Source: Verrucomicrobiota bacterium
GTDB taxonomy: Bacteria; Verrucomicrobiota; Verrucomicrobiia; Opitutales; Opitutaceae
Reading direction: 5' to 3'
Assembly (NCBI GenBank): GCA_023446735.1
Contig: JAEXPQ010000282.1
Coordinates: forward strand, 1 to 11,751
DNA length: 11,751 nucleotides
A program made the position numbers and the translations under genes. Positions 6,688 through 11,751 of the stretch are shown here, one piece after another (the first letter of the stretch is position 1; the number at the start of each line of letters is the position of its first letter). The notes under the pieces were generated by a model. It saw nothing but the letters and a program-made list of their open reading frames with translations. It ran no database searches and was not told the origin of the DNA.

Positions 6688-7953
6688 ATGTCGCCTCGCC
6701 GCACCATCCTCGTGCTCACCCGCCACACGCCTCTCCCTTGGGAGGACGGCGCAGGCGCGTACCTGTTCGACATCCTCGACTACCTCCATTCGCGCGGTTT
6801 CGAAATCCATGTCGCCTGGCTGGCCCCCCACGACCACCTCCGCTGGCAAGGGGTGTGGACGTTGCCCGCCGACTTCGCCCGCGTCGTGCACCTGCACGCG
6901 CCCGGCGCCATCCGCGTCGGCCGCCGCCTCGTGTTTCCGGCCGTCTACTGGCAACCGCTCCAGGCCCGCACGTTGCACCTCGTCAAACGTTGCTTCGCTG
7001 CCCTCGGTATCCGCGTCGGCCGCCCGCGGCCCACCGCCGACCGTCCACCGCCCACCGTCCACCGGCCACCGACCGCCGCCTGGATGGCCGAACCGTCCGC
7101 CGCCGAACACGCCTACGCCGCCCGCCTGCTCGCCGCCCTGCGCCCAACGGCGGTAATCGCCAACTACGCCTGGATGACGCCGCTCTTCACTGCGGCGCCG
7201 GAGCGCCTCTCGTTCCGCCGGGTCTGCCTCCACCCGGACGTCGCCTGGAAACGGGCCGCCCACCAGTCCTCCCTCACCCGCCAAACGCCGGCGATCACCC
7301 CGGACGCCGAGGCCGCACTGCTGCGCGCCGCCAACACCGTGGTGAGCATCTCCGAGGCGGACCTTCGCGATCACCGTCTTCTGGCCCCGGAGACCGATCT
7401 CGTTCTCGCACCCAAGGCCGTCCACGCCGCGGCGCTCCCGCCCGCCCGCGAACCTCGACTACTCTTCGTCGGCAGCGGCAACAGTTTCAACGCCGCCGGC
7501 CTCGCCTGGTTCCTCGCCGAGGTGTGGCCGCTGATTCGCTCCGCCCGACCCGACGCCTCGCTGGATGTCTGCGGCACCGTCGCCACCGCAGTCGCAGCCC
7601 GCCCCGAAGGCGTGCGATTCCACGGTCCCGTCGCCGACCTCGACGTCTTCTACCGCACGGCCTCCATCGTGGTGGTCCCCTTGCTCCACGCCACCGGCTT
7701 GAACATCAAGCTAGTCGACGCCGCCGCCCGCGGCCGCGCCATCGTCACCACGCCCGCCACGCTCGACGGCGCCCCGTTCCTCGTCGGGACCGTCGCCAGC
7801 GCCGCCGCCCCGGCCGAGTTCGCCGCGATCACCCTGCACCTGCTCGGCGACTCCGCCGCCCGGGACGCCCTCGCGGAGCGCAGTCTCGCCGCGGTCCGTG
7901 AGCGCCTCGCCCCCGAGGCCTGCTACGCGACGCTCGCCGCCGCTCTCGCCTGA
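6688..7953 (+). CDS. GT-B fold glycosyltransferase (GT4-like) carrying an in-frame heptamer repeat
   Basis: 421-aa cytoplasmic sugar transferase. The N-terminal domain (about 1-190) starts RRTILVLTRHTPLPWEDGAGAYLFDILDYL, the usual first strand and glycine-rich acceptor loop of GT-B enzymes. The C-terminal domain begins near RLLFVGSGNSFNAAGLAWFL (257-276), followed by VRFHGPVADLDVFYRTASIVVVPL (309-332) and TGLNIKLVDAAARGRAIVTT (336-355), which align with the nucleotide-sugar-binding part of GT4/Glyco_trans_1_4 proteins. Asp344 sits where many relatives have the second Glu of the EX7E motif. Residues about 114-130 (RPTADRPPPTVHRPPTA) are encoded by tandem heptamers at 7029-7077 and look like a proline-rich surface loop foreign to the fold. 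Codon use is otherwise like the neighbours. Donor and acceptor sugars are unknown. The next gene begins 5 nt after the stop, indicating cotranscription. Confidence 0.88.
   Translation: MSPRRTILVLTRHTPLPWEDGAGAYLFDILDYLHSRGFEIHVAWLAPHDHLRWQGVWTLPADFARVVHLHAPGAIRVGRRLVFPAVYWQPLQARTLHLVKRCFAALGIRVGRPRPTADRPPPTVHRPPTAAWMAEPSAAEHAYAARLLAALRPTAVIANYAWMTPLFTAAPERLSFRRVCLHPDVAWKRAAHQSSLTRQTPAITPDAEAALLRAANTVVSISEADLRDHRLLAPETDLVLAPKAVHAAALPPAREPRLLFVGSGNSFNAAGLAWFLAEVWPLIRSARPDASLDVCGTVATAVAARPEGVRFHGPVADLDVFYRTASIVVVPLLHATGLNIKLVDAAARGRAIVTTPATLDGAPFLVGTVASAAAPAEFAAITLHLLGDSAARDALAERSLAAVRERLAPEACYATLAAALA
7029..7077 (+). repeat. Heptamer array (consensus GYCCACC) inside the GT4 coding sequence
   Basis: Seven consecutive seven-base units, all beginning with G: GCCCACC, GCCGACC, GTCCACC, GCCCACC, GTCCACC, GGCCACC, GACCGCC. 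Three units equal 21 nt, so the protein repeats with a seven-residue period (PTADRPP then PTVHRPP, residues 115-128). It is the same repeat family as at 5288-5329, with a 22/23 match, and remains in frame with the gene. It is not a composition artefact of ordinary GC-rich codons, because the period is seven bases rather than three. Confidence 0.85.
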
Positions 7954-7958
7954 CCGCC

Positions 7959-8867
7959 ATGGAAACCCCGGTCGTCTTCATCGTCTTCAGCCGGCCCGAG
8001 GTCACGGCGCAGGTCTTCGCTCGTATCCGCTCGGCACGACCCGCGCGTCTCCACGTGATCTGCGACGGCCCCCGCCCGCACAAGCCGGACGATGCCGCCA
8101 AGGTCGCCGCCGTCCGCGCGATCATCGACCGCGGGGTGGACTGGCCTTGTCACCTCGTGCGCGACTACTCCGAGCACAACCTCGGTTGCCGCGATCGCAT
8201 CGCCACCGGGTTGAACCGCGTCTTCGAGCAGGTCGAGGAGGCGATCATTCTCGAGGACGACTGCCTGCCCGACCCGTCCTTTTTCGGGTTTTGCGGCGAA
8301 CTGCTCGCGCGCTACCGGCACGACGAACGCGTCCTCCACATCGGTGGCACCAATCTCGCCGCCGGCCACATCCGCACCTCCGACAGCTATTGGTTCACCC
8401 ATCACGCGTGGATCTGGGGCTGGGCCACCTGGCGGCGCGCGTGGCGTCGCTACGATTTCACCATGCGCACGTGGGACGAGCGCCGCGCCGCGCTCCACGC
8501 CTCCTTCGCCAGCCCGTGGGAACGCCAGTACTGGCTTTCCACCTGGGAGCCGGTCCGCCGCGATCCGGTCGCCGCCAACACCTGGGGTTTCCCCTGGATG
8601 TACACCGTCCGCGCCCTCGGCGGCCTCTCCATCCTGCCCACGCGCAACCTCGTCGAGAACCTTGGCTTCGGCGTCGACTCCACCCACACCCACGCCGATG
8701 TCGCCCGCCTCCGCACGCCGACTGCCGCAACCGGCGCGCTGCGCCATCCGGCCCGCCTCACCGTCTCCCGTTATCGCGACGAGCTCATCACGCGGGTCTA
8801 TGCCGGCGCTCCGGTTGGTTTCGTCGCCAACCTTCGAGCACGTCTCCGCCTCGCGCTCCGCCGCTGA
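7959..8867 (+). CDS. GT-A type glycosyltransferase (HlpA/GNT-I-like family)
   Basis: 302-aa predicted cytoplasmic glycosyltransferase with a single GT-A domain. It opens with METPVVFIVFSRPEVTAQVF, a first beta-strand and helix typical of the group often annotated 'hemolytic protein HlpA-like' or glycosyltransferase family 2-like. NLGCRDRIATGLNRVFEQVE leads to IILEDDCLPD, where Glu99-Asp100-Asp101 is the metal- and nucleotide-sugar-binding DxD-equivalent. Further landmarks are the Trp-rich WIWGWATWRRAW (151-162) and NLVENLGFGVDSTHT (230-244), both recurrent in this family. No membrane segment is seen. Spacing of 5 nt from the upstream gene and 6 nt to the acetyltransferase places it in the same transcript. 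There is no Shine-Dalgarno; the start is the only Met near the conserved N-terminus. Linkage and sugar specificity cannot be read. Confidence 0.85.
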   Translation: METPVVFIVFSRPEVTAQVFARIRSARPARLHVICDGPRPHKPDDAAKVAAVRAIIDRGVDWPCHLVRDYSEHNLGCRDRIATGLNRVFEQVEEAIILEDDCLPDPSFFGFCGELLARYRHDERVLHIGGTNLAAGHIRTSDSYWFTHHAWIWGWATWRRAWRRYDFTMRTWDERRAALHASFASPWERQYWLSTWEPVRRDPVAANTWGFPWMYTVRALGGLSILPTRNLVENLGFGVDSTHTHADVARLRTPTAATGALRHPARLTVSRYRDELITRVYAGAPVGFVANLRARLRLALRR

Positions 8868-8873
8868 ACCGTC

Positions 8874-9695
8874 ATGCGCCGCCTGCTCAAACGCCTTTAC
8901 CACACGCTCCATCACCCGGGAGTGGCGATCGGCGCCGACGCGTTCGTGTCCCGTCGCGCCCGAGTCGACCGGACGGCGTCCATCGGCGATCGCTGCCGCG
9001 TCTTTGCCTCCACTATTCTCTCACACACTCGCCTGGGCCCCGCCTGCGTGATCGGCCACCAGGCGCGTGTCGGCACGAGCACGCTGGGTTGCGATGTCGG
9101 TCTGGAGGAAGGCGCCGAAGTCTACGGCTCGACGCTCGGCGACCACATCCGACTACAGCCCGGCGCCTCCCTCACCGACACCACCCTCGGCCGCTCGTCC
9201 TACATCGGCCGCGAGACGCGTCTCAACCTCGTCCGCGCCGGCAGCTTCGTCTCCATCGGTCCGCGGTGCCTGCTCGGCACCGGCGAGCACCCGAGCAACC
9301 TCCTCAGCACCGCACCGGCATTCTACTCCGCCGCTCGCCAGAGCGGCCTGAGCTTCGCCGCCACCACCGCCTTCGCCGAGCGCCGGCCCATCGGGATCGG
9401 CCATGATGTCTGGATCGGCGCCCACGTCTTCGTGCGCGACGGCGTCAGGATCGGCGACGGCGCCATCGTCGCCGCCGGCGCGGTCGTCACCGCCGATGTG
9501 GAGCCCTACGCCATCGTCGGTGGCGTGCCCGCGCGCGTGATCCGCCATCGCTTCGCCCCCGAGCACTGCGCTCGCCTCCGCGCCCTCGCGTGGTGGGACT
9601 GGTCGGACACGCGCCTCGCCGCCGCCCAGCCGCTGCTCGCCCAGTCCGACCCGGAGCAACTCCTCGCCTGGGCCGCCGCCCACCCCGCGCCATGA
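8874..9695 (+). CDS. Left-handed beta-helix acyltransferase (CatB/Vat-like acetyltransferase)
   Basis: 273-aa hexapeptide-repeat protein, probably a cytoplasmic trimer that O- or N-acetylates a sugar of the exported glycan. Hexapeptide coils run from about residue 16 to 135 (VAIGADAFVSRRARVDRTASIG, CVIGHQARVG, SYIGRETRLN, SFVSIGPRCLLG). A loop (136-171) contains GEHPSNLLSTAPAFY with His139 at the place of the catalytic His of xenobiotic acetyltransferases. A second helix stretch follows (172-222: PIGIGHDVWIGAHVFVRDGV, GAIVAAGAVVTADV), then the canonical PYAIVGGVPARVI and a C-terminal helix with LAWWDWSD. Relatives include chloramphenicol and streptogramin acetyltransferases and many polysaccharide O-acetyltransferases; in this locus a glycan substrate is much more plausible than an antibiotic. 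The stop overlaps the next start by ATGA. Confidence 0.9.
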   Translation: MRRLLKRLYHTLHHPGVAIGADAFVSRRARVDRTASIGDRCRVFASTILSHTRLGPACVIGHQARVGTSTLGCDVGLEEGAEVYGSTLGDHIRLQPGASLTDTTLGRSSYIGRETRLNLVRAGSFVSIGPRCLLGTGEHPSNLLSTAPAFYSAARQSGLSFAATTAFAERRPIGIGHDVWIGAHVFVRDGVRIGDGAIVAAGAVVTADVEPYAIVGGVPARVIRHRFAPEHCARLRALAWWDWSDTRLAAAQPLLAQSDPEQLLAWAAAHPAP

Positions 9696-10648
9696 GCGAA
9701 CCCGCCGTCACCGTCGCCCTCCCCGTCTACAACGCCGGCCGCTACCTCGCCGCCGCCGTCGCCAGTATTCTCGGGCAGTCCTTCCGCGATTTCGAGCTGA
9801 TCGCCGTCGACGACGGCTCGACCGACAATTCACGCGCGCTCCTCGAGGGCTTCGCCGCGCGCGATCCACGCGTGCGCGTGATCTCCCGGCCCAACACCGG
9901 AATCGTCGGCGCCCTGAACGACGCCTGGCAGGCCGCCCGGACGCCCCTCGTCGCCCGCATGGACGCCGACGACATCGCCTTCCCGGAACGGTTCGCCCGC
10001 CAAGTCGCGTTCATGAATGCCCGCCCGGAGGTGGTGTGCCTCGGGGCGGCCATCGTCTACCTCGATGCCGCTGGTTCTCCCGTGAAGCCCTGCCCGCGCG
10101 CGGCGGAACACGAGGCGCTCGAGGCGGCGCTGCTGCGCGGCGACGGCGGCTCGCTCATCCATCCGGTCGTCATGCTCCGTCGCGCTGCGCTCGTGACGGT
10201 GGGCGGCTACCGCCGCGAGGCCCAGTACGTCGAGGATCTCGACCTCTATCTCCGCCTCGCCCGAGTCGGCCGCCTCGCCAATCTTCCGGAGCCGCTGCTC
10301 TTCTACCGCGTACACGGTACGAGCATCAACTTCACGAAGAACGCCGGCCGCCGCGAGACCAAGCTCCGGGTCCTCGCCGACGCGCACCGCGACCGCGGCC
10401 TTCCGTTCGATCCCGCCTCGGTGCCGCCGCCAAGCAACTGGGCCGATGTCGCCGCGCACGACCGCGACTGGGCCGTGACCTCGCTCCAGTATGGTCGGCG
10501 CCGGATCGCTGTGCGCCACGCGCTGCGCGCCTGCCGCCTCCAGCCCGGCAACCGCGCCGCCTGGCGTTGTCTCGCCTACGCCCTCCGCGCGCCCAAGTCA
10601 CCCATCCCCACCGACCTCCCCTCGCCCGACTGGTTCCGCCCGTCCTAG
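9692..10648 (+). CDS. Family 2 glycosyltransferase
   Basis: 318-aa cytoplasmic GT2 enzyme that transfers a sugar from a nucleotide donor to the growing glycan. The GT-A domain begins VTVALPVYNAGRYLAAAVAS (6-25), with QSFRDFELIAVDDGSTDNS (29-47) giving the nucleotide-binding Asp40-Asp41. The metal-binding DAD is at 91-93 in ARMDADDIAFPERF. The acceptor/catalytic region is GGYRREAQYVEDLDLYLRLA (171-190) with Glu181-Asp182. YRVHGTSIN (205-213) matches the usual end of the domain. The C-terminal about 80 residues are basic and helical with no membrane segment, so this is a soluble transferase rather than a synthase. The start at 9692 was chosen because it overlaps the acetyltransferase stop (ATGA) and immediately precedes the fold; the frame is open back to 9590. 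The stop TAG is followed by TAGCCCCTCC-type sequence and a hexamer array. Confidence 0.93.
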   Translation: MSEPAVTVALPVYNAGRYLAAAVASILGQSFRDFELIAVDDGSTDNSRALLEGFAARDPRVRVISRPNTGIVGALNDAWQAARTPLVARMDADDIAFPERFARQVAFMNARPEVVCLGAAIVYLDAAGSPVKPCPRAAEHEALEAALLRGDGGSLIHPVVMLRRAALVTVGGYRREAQYVEDLDLYLRLARVGRLANLPEPLLFYRVHGTSINFTKNAGRRETKLRVLADAHRDRGLPFDPASVPPPSNWADVAAHDRDWAVTSLQYGRRRIAVRHALRACRLQPGNRAAWRCLAYALRAPKSPIPTDLPSPDWFRPS

Positions 10649-10654
10649 CCCCTC

Positions 10655-10720
10655 CTCCCACTCGTCCTCCTACTCCTGCTCTCCCTTCCTCGTTCTCATT
10701 CACGTTCCCATTCTCCTTCT
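10655..10720 (+). repeat. Degenerate hexamer array, eleven units
   Basis: Eleven six-base units in register, starting CTCCCA, CTCGTC, CTCCTA, CTCCTG and drifting to CGTTCT, CATTCA, CGTTCC, CATTCT, CCTTCT. The distal part also reads as a 12-base repeat (10691-10702 and 10703-10714, differing at two positions). It shares TCCTACTCCTGCTC exactly with the array at 2891-2932 and, like it, follows a TAGCCCCTCC stop-codon context. Confidence 0.8.
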
Positions 10721-10784
10721 CGAAACCACGCCGCCCCCCGTCCTTCCTTCGTCCCCACGCCGTCGCCCCGCCCGAGAGAACGAG
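10689..10784. repeat. Nine-base inverted repeat flanking the C-rich stretch
   Basis: CTCGTTCTC (10689-10697), inside the hexamer array, is the exact reverse complement of GAGAACGAG (10776-10784); GAGAAC is itself doubled (10776-10781, 10782-10787). The 78-nt spacing makes a simple terminator unlikely. It may be a hexamer unit pair inserted in opposite orientation, or a long-range RNA stem. Confidence 0.45.
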
Positions 10785-10803
10785 AACGATCCAGCCCAGG
10801 TCA

Positions 10804-10866
10804 GTTCCGTGTTCAGAGCTCCTCGTTCAGTGTTCAGCGTTCAGTGTTCGGAGTTCGAAGTTCGCC
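10804..10866 (+). repeat. Second heptamer array (consensus GTTCAGT), nine units
   Basis: Nine consecutive seven-base units: GTTCCGT, GTTCAGA, GCTCCTC, GTTCAGT, GTTCAGC, GTTCAGT, GTTCGGA, GTTCGAA, GTTCGCC. Eight of the nine begin GTTC. It ends 50 nt before the start of the last glycosyltransferase. The reverse complement of the core unit, ACTGAAC, resembles the ACCGACC and ACTGACA units before wzt, so the two families could be related in opposite orientation; that is tentative. Confidence 0.85.
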
Positions 10867-10916
10867 TCTCCCGTTCCCCGCTCCACCTTCCGCTCGACGG
10901 CTTCCGCCCTCCTCCC

Positions 10917-11751
10917 ATGCGTCTCCTCTACATCGGCCAAGCGCCCGCATCGGGGACCGGATCTCCGGTCACCCTGCTGCGCCATCTGCGCCGCTTCGCC
11001 GCCGACGGCTGGGACATCGAGCTCCTCCCGAATTGGGGCGACAACACCGCTGAGGCCGAGCAACACGGCTGGCGCGTCCATCGGCTGCCCCACCGTCGTT
11101 GGTGGTGGCCGCCCTACCAGCACGACAGCGAGTTTTCCCGCCAGCTCACCACTGCGCTGTGGGCACGGGAACTCGACCGCCTCGTCGCCCGGCGGCCCGA
11201 CGCCGTTCTCACCTATCTCGCCTTCCACTCCGATCTCTTCGCCGAGATCGCCGCCGCCAACGGCCGGCGCACCCGGGTCCCCGTGTCTTGCCTCGTTCAT
11301 GACGACGCCGTGGAGTTCGAGACCGGGCGCGCGCGCCGCGCCCAACTCCGCCGCCGGCAGCACCGCATCCTCCGCCACAACCACCGCAACTGGTTCGTCT
11401 CCGCCGCCCAGGCCGCCGAGATGGCTCCGGCCGGGGCGCACGCCGCCGTGCTCGCGCCCATCCCCGAGGGTTACACCGGACCGAAGCCGTCGTGGCGGCC
11501 GGCCTTCGGTTCGCGGCCGCTCGTCTACTTCGCCGGTTATCTCTGGCCCGAACAGGGAGCCCTCCTCCGCGAGCTCGCGCCCGTGCTTGCCGCCGCGGGC
11601 GCTCGTCTCGTCGTGCTCGGCCGCCGCACTCCGGAGGTCGCCGCGCTGGTCGCGGACGATCTCGCCGACCATGTGCCGTCTTTCGCCGCCAACGCCGCCG
11701 CCCTCGCCCACCTCGCCACCCACGCCGCCGGCCTGATCGTCTCCTACGCCG
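10917..11751 (+). CDS. Glycosyltransferase, GT-B like, N-terminal part (cut by window end)
   Basis: Reading from the ATG at 10917 gives 278 residues without a stop up to the window edge, so the gene is 3'-partial. It begins MRLLYIGQAPASGTGSPVTLLRHLRRF, a first beta-strand followed by a Gly/Ser-rich loop and helix as in GT-B glycosyltransferases. The N-terminal domain continues with a Trp-rich RRWWWPPYQ, DAVLTYLAFHSDLFAEIAAA, CLVHDDAVEF (His128-Asp129-Asp130) and NWFVSAAQAAEM. The second domain starts at LVYFAGYLWPEQGALLREL (from residue 202), then ARLVVLGRRTPEVAAL. The catalytic EX7E region would lie beyond the edge, so the family (GT4 or relative) is provisional. The start follows a long repeat-filled gap and lacks a Shine-Dalgarno, but the preceding bases give no better Met in frame. 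Codon use (CTC, GTC, GCC) is like the rest of the locus. Confidence 0.8.
   Translation, partial: MRLLYIGQAPASGTGSPVTLLRHLRRFAADGWDIELLPNWGDNTAEAEQHGWRVHRLPHRRWWWPPYQHDSEFSRQLTTALWARELDRLVARRPDAVLTYLAFHSDLFAEIAAANGRRTRVPVSCLVHDDAVEFETGRARRAQLRRRQHRILRHNHRNWFVSAAQAAEMAPAGAHAAVLAPIPEGYTGPKPSWRPAFGSRPLVYFAGYLWPEQGALLRELAPVLAAAGARLVVLGRRTPEVAALVADDLADHVPSFAANAAALAHLATHAAGLIVSYA

Larger units (their letters stand above)
10649..10916 (+). other. 268-nt non-coding gap filled with short-period repeats
   Basis: This is the longest gap in the window. It holds a hexamer array (10655-10720), a C-rich stretch, a GAGAAC doublet (10776-10787) that can pair with the hexamer array, and a heptamer array (10804-10866). 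A weaker seven-base rhythm of TCC-containing units may continue to the start codon at 10917. I see no ORF with coding character, no sigma-70-like promoter, no intrinsic terminator with a T-run and no RNA gene. It probably separates two transcription or translation units, but that is not demonstrated. Confidence 0.7.

Noticed and set aside
8874..9695. Antibiotic (chloramphenicol/streptogramin) resistance gene
   Set aside because: The fold and the His139 context resemble CatB/Vat, but the gene is embedded and overlapping in a glycan operon; sugar acetylation is the simpler reading.
10804..10866. Possible CRISPR or operator array
   Set aside because: Seven-base units with no spacers are far too short for CRISPR, and there is no cas gene. 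The degenerate run of nine units is unlike a dyad operator.

Overview
The window is a GC-rich, tightly packed, all-plus-strand surface-polysaccharide locus. It holds nine complete genes and one gene cut by the right edge. It encodes an exosortase fused to an EpsI-like domain, a predicted outer-membrane beta-barrel, a Wzy/WaaL-type ligase or polymerase, a Wzm/Wzt ABC exporter, four glycosyltransferases and one left-handed beta-helix acetyltransferase. The CTC/GTC/GCC-heavy codon use, the absence of Shine-Dalgarno sequences, the exosortase in an exopolysaccharide locus and the short-period intergenic repeats together suggest a Gram-negative bacterium of the Verrucomicrobiota, most like Opitutaceae. 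That placement is inference from style and gene content; no marker gene is present.

Layout: 14-2880 holds the exosortase/EpsI fusion and the beta-barrel, which overlap by ATGA. A 69-nt pyrimidine-rich hexamer array follows. 2950-5273 holds the O-antigen ligase-like protein and the ABC permease, which overlap by ATGA. A 52-nt gap made largely of heptamers leads to the Wzt-type ATPase (5326-6564). A 123-nt gap with a REP-like palindrome precedes a GT4-type glycosyltransferase (6688-7953). That gene carries the same heptamer array inside its reading frame. Then come a GT-A type glycosyltransferase (7959-8867), the acetyltransferase (8874-9695) and a GT2 glycosyltransferase (9692-10648). A 268-nt gap, the longest in the window, holds a second hexamer array and a different heptamer array. 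It leads into a second GT-B-like glycosyltransferase (from 10917), open at the window end.

Working model (inference): cytoplasmic glycosyltransferases build and the acetyltransferase decorates a lipid-linked glycan. Wzt binds the finished chain through its C-terminal domain and Wzm/Wzt flips it across the inner membrane. The ligase-like protein transfers or extends it in the periplasm, and the beta-barrel may serve the outer-membrane step. The exosortase would process PEP-CTERM-type proteins encoded elsewhere; no such substrate gene is visible here.

The most unusual signal is not a protein but a set of degenerate tandem repeats of period 6 and 7. They occupy several intergenic gaps, end at or near start codons, and in one case lie inside a glycosyltransferase gene, where they encode a proline-rich segment. 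No clear new enzymatic or defence system is visible.
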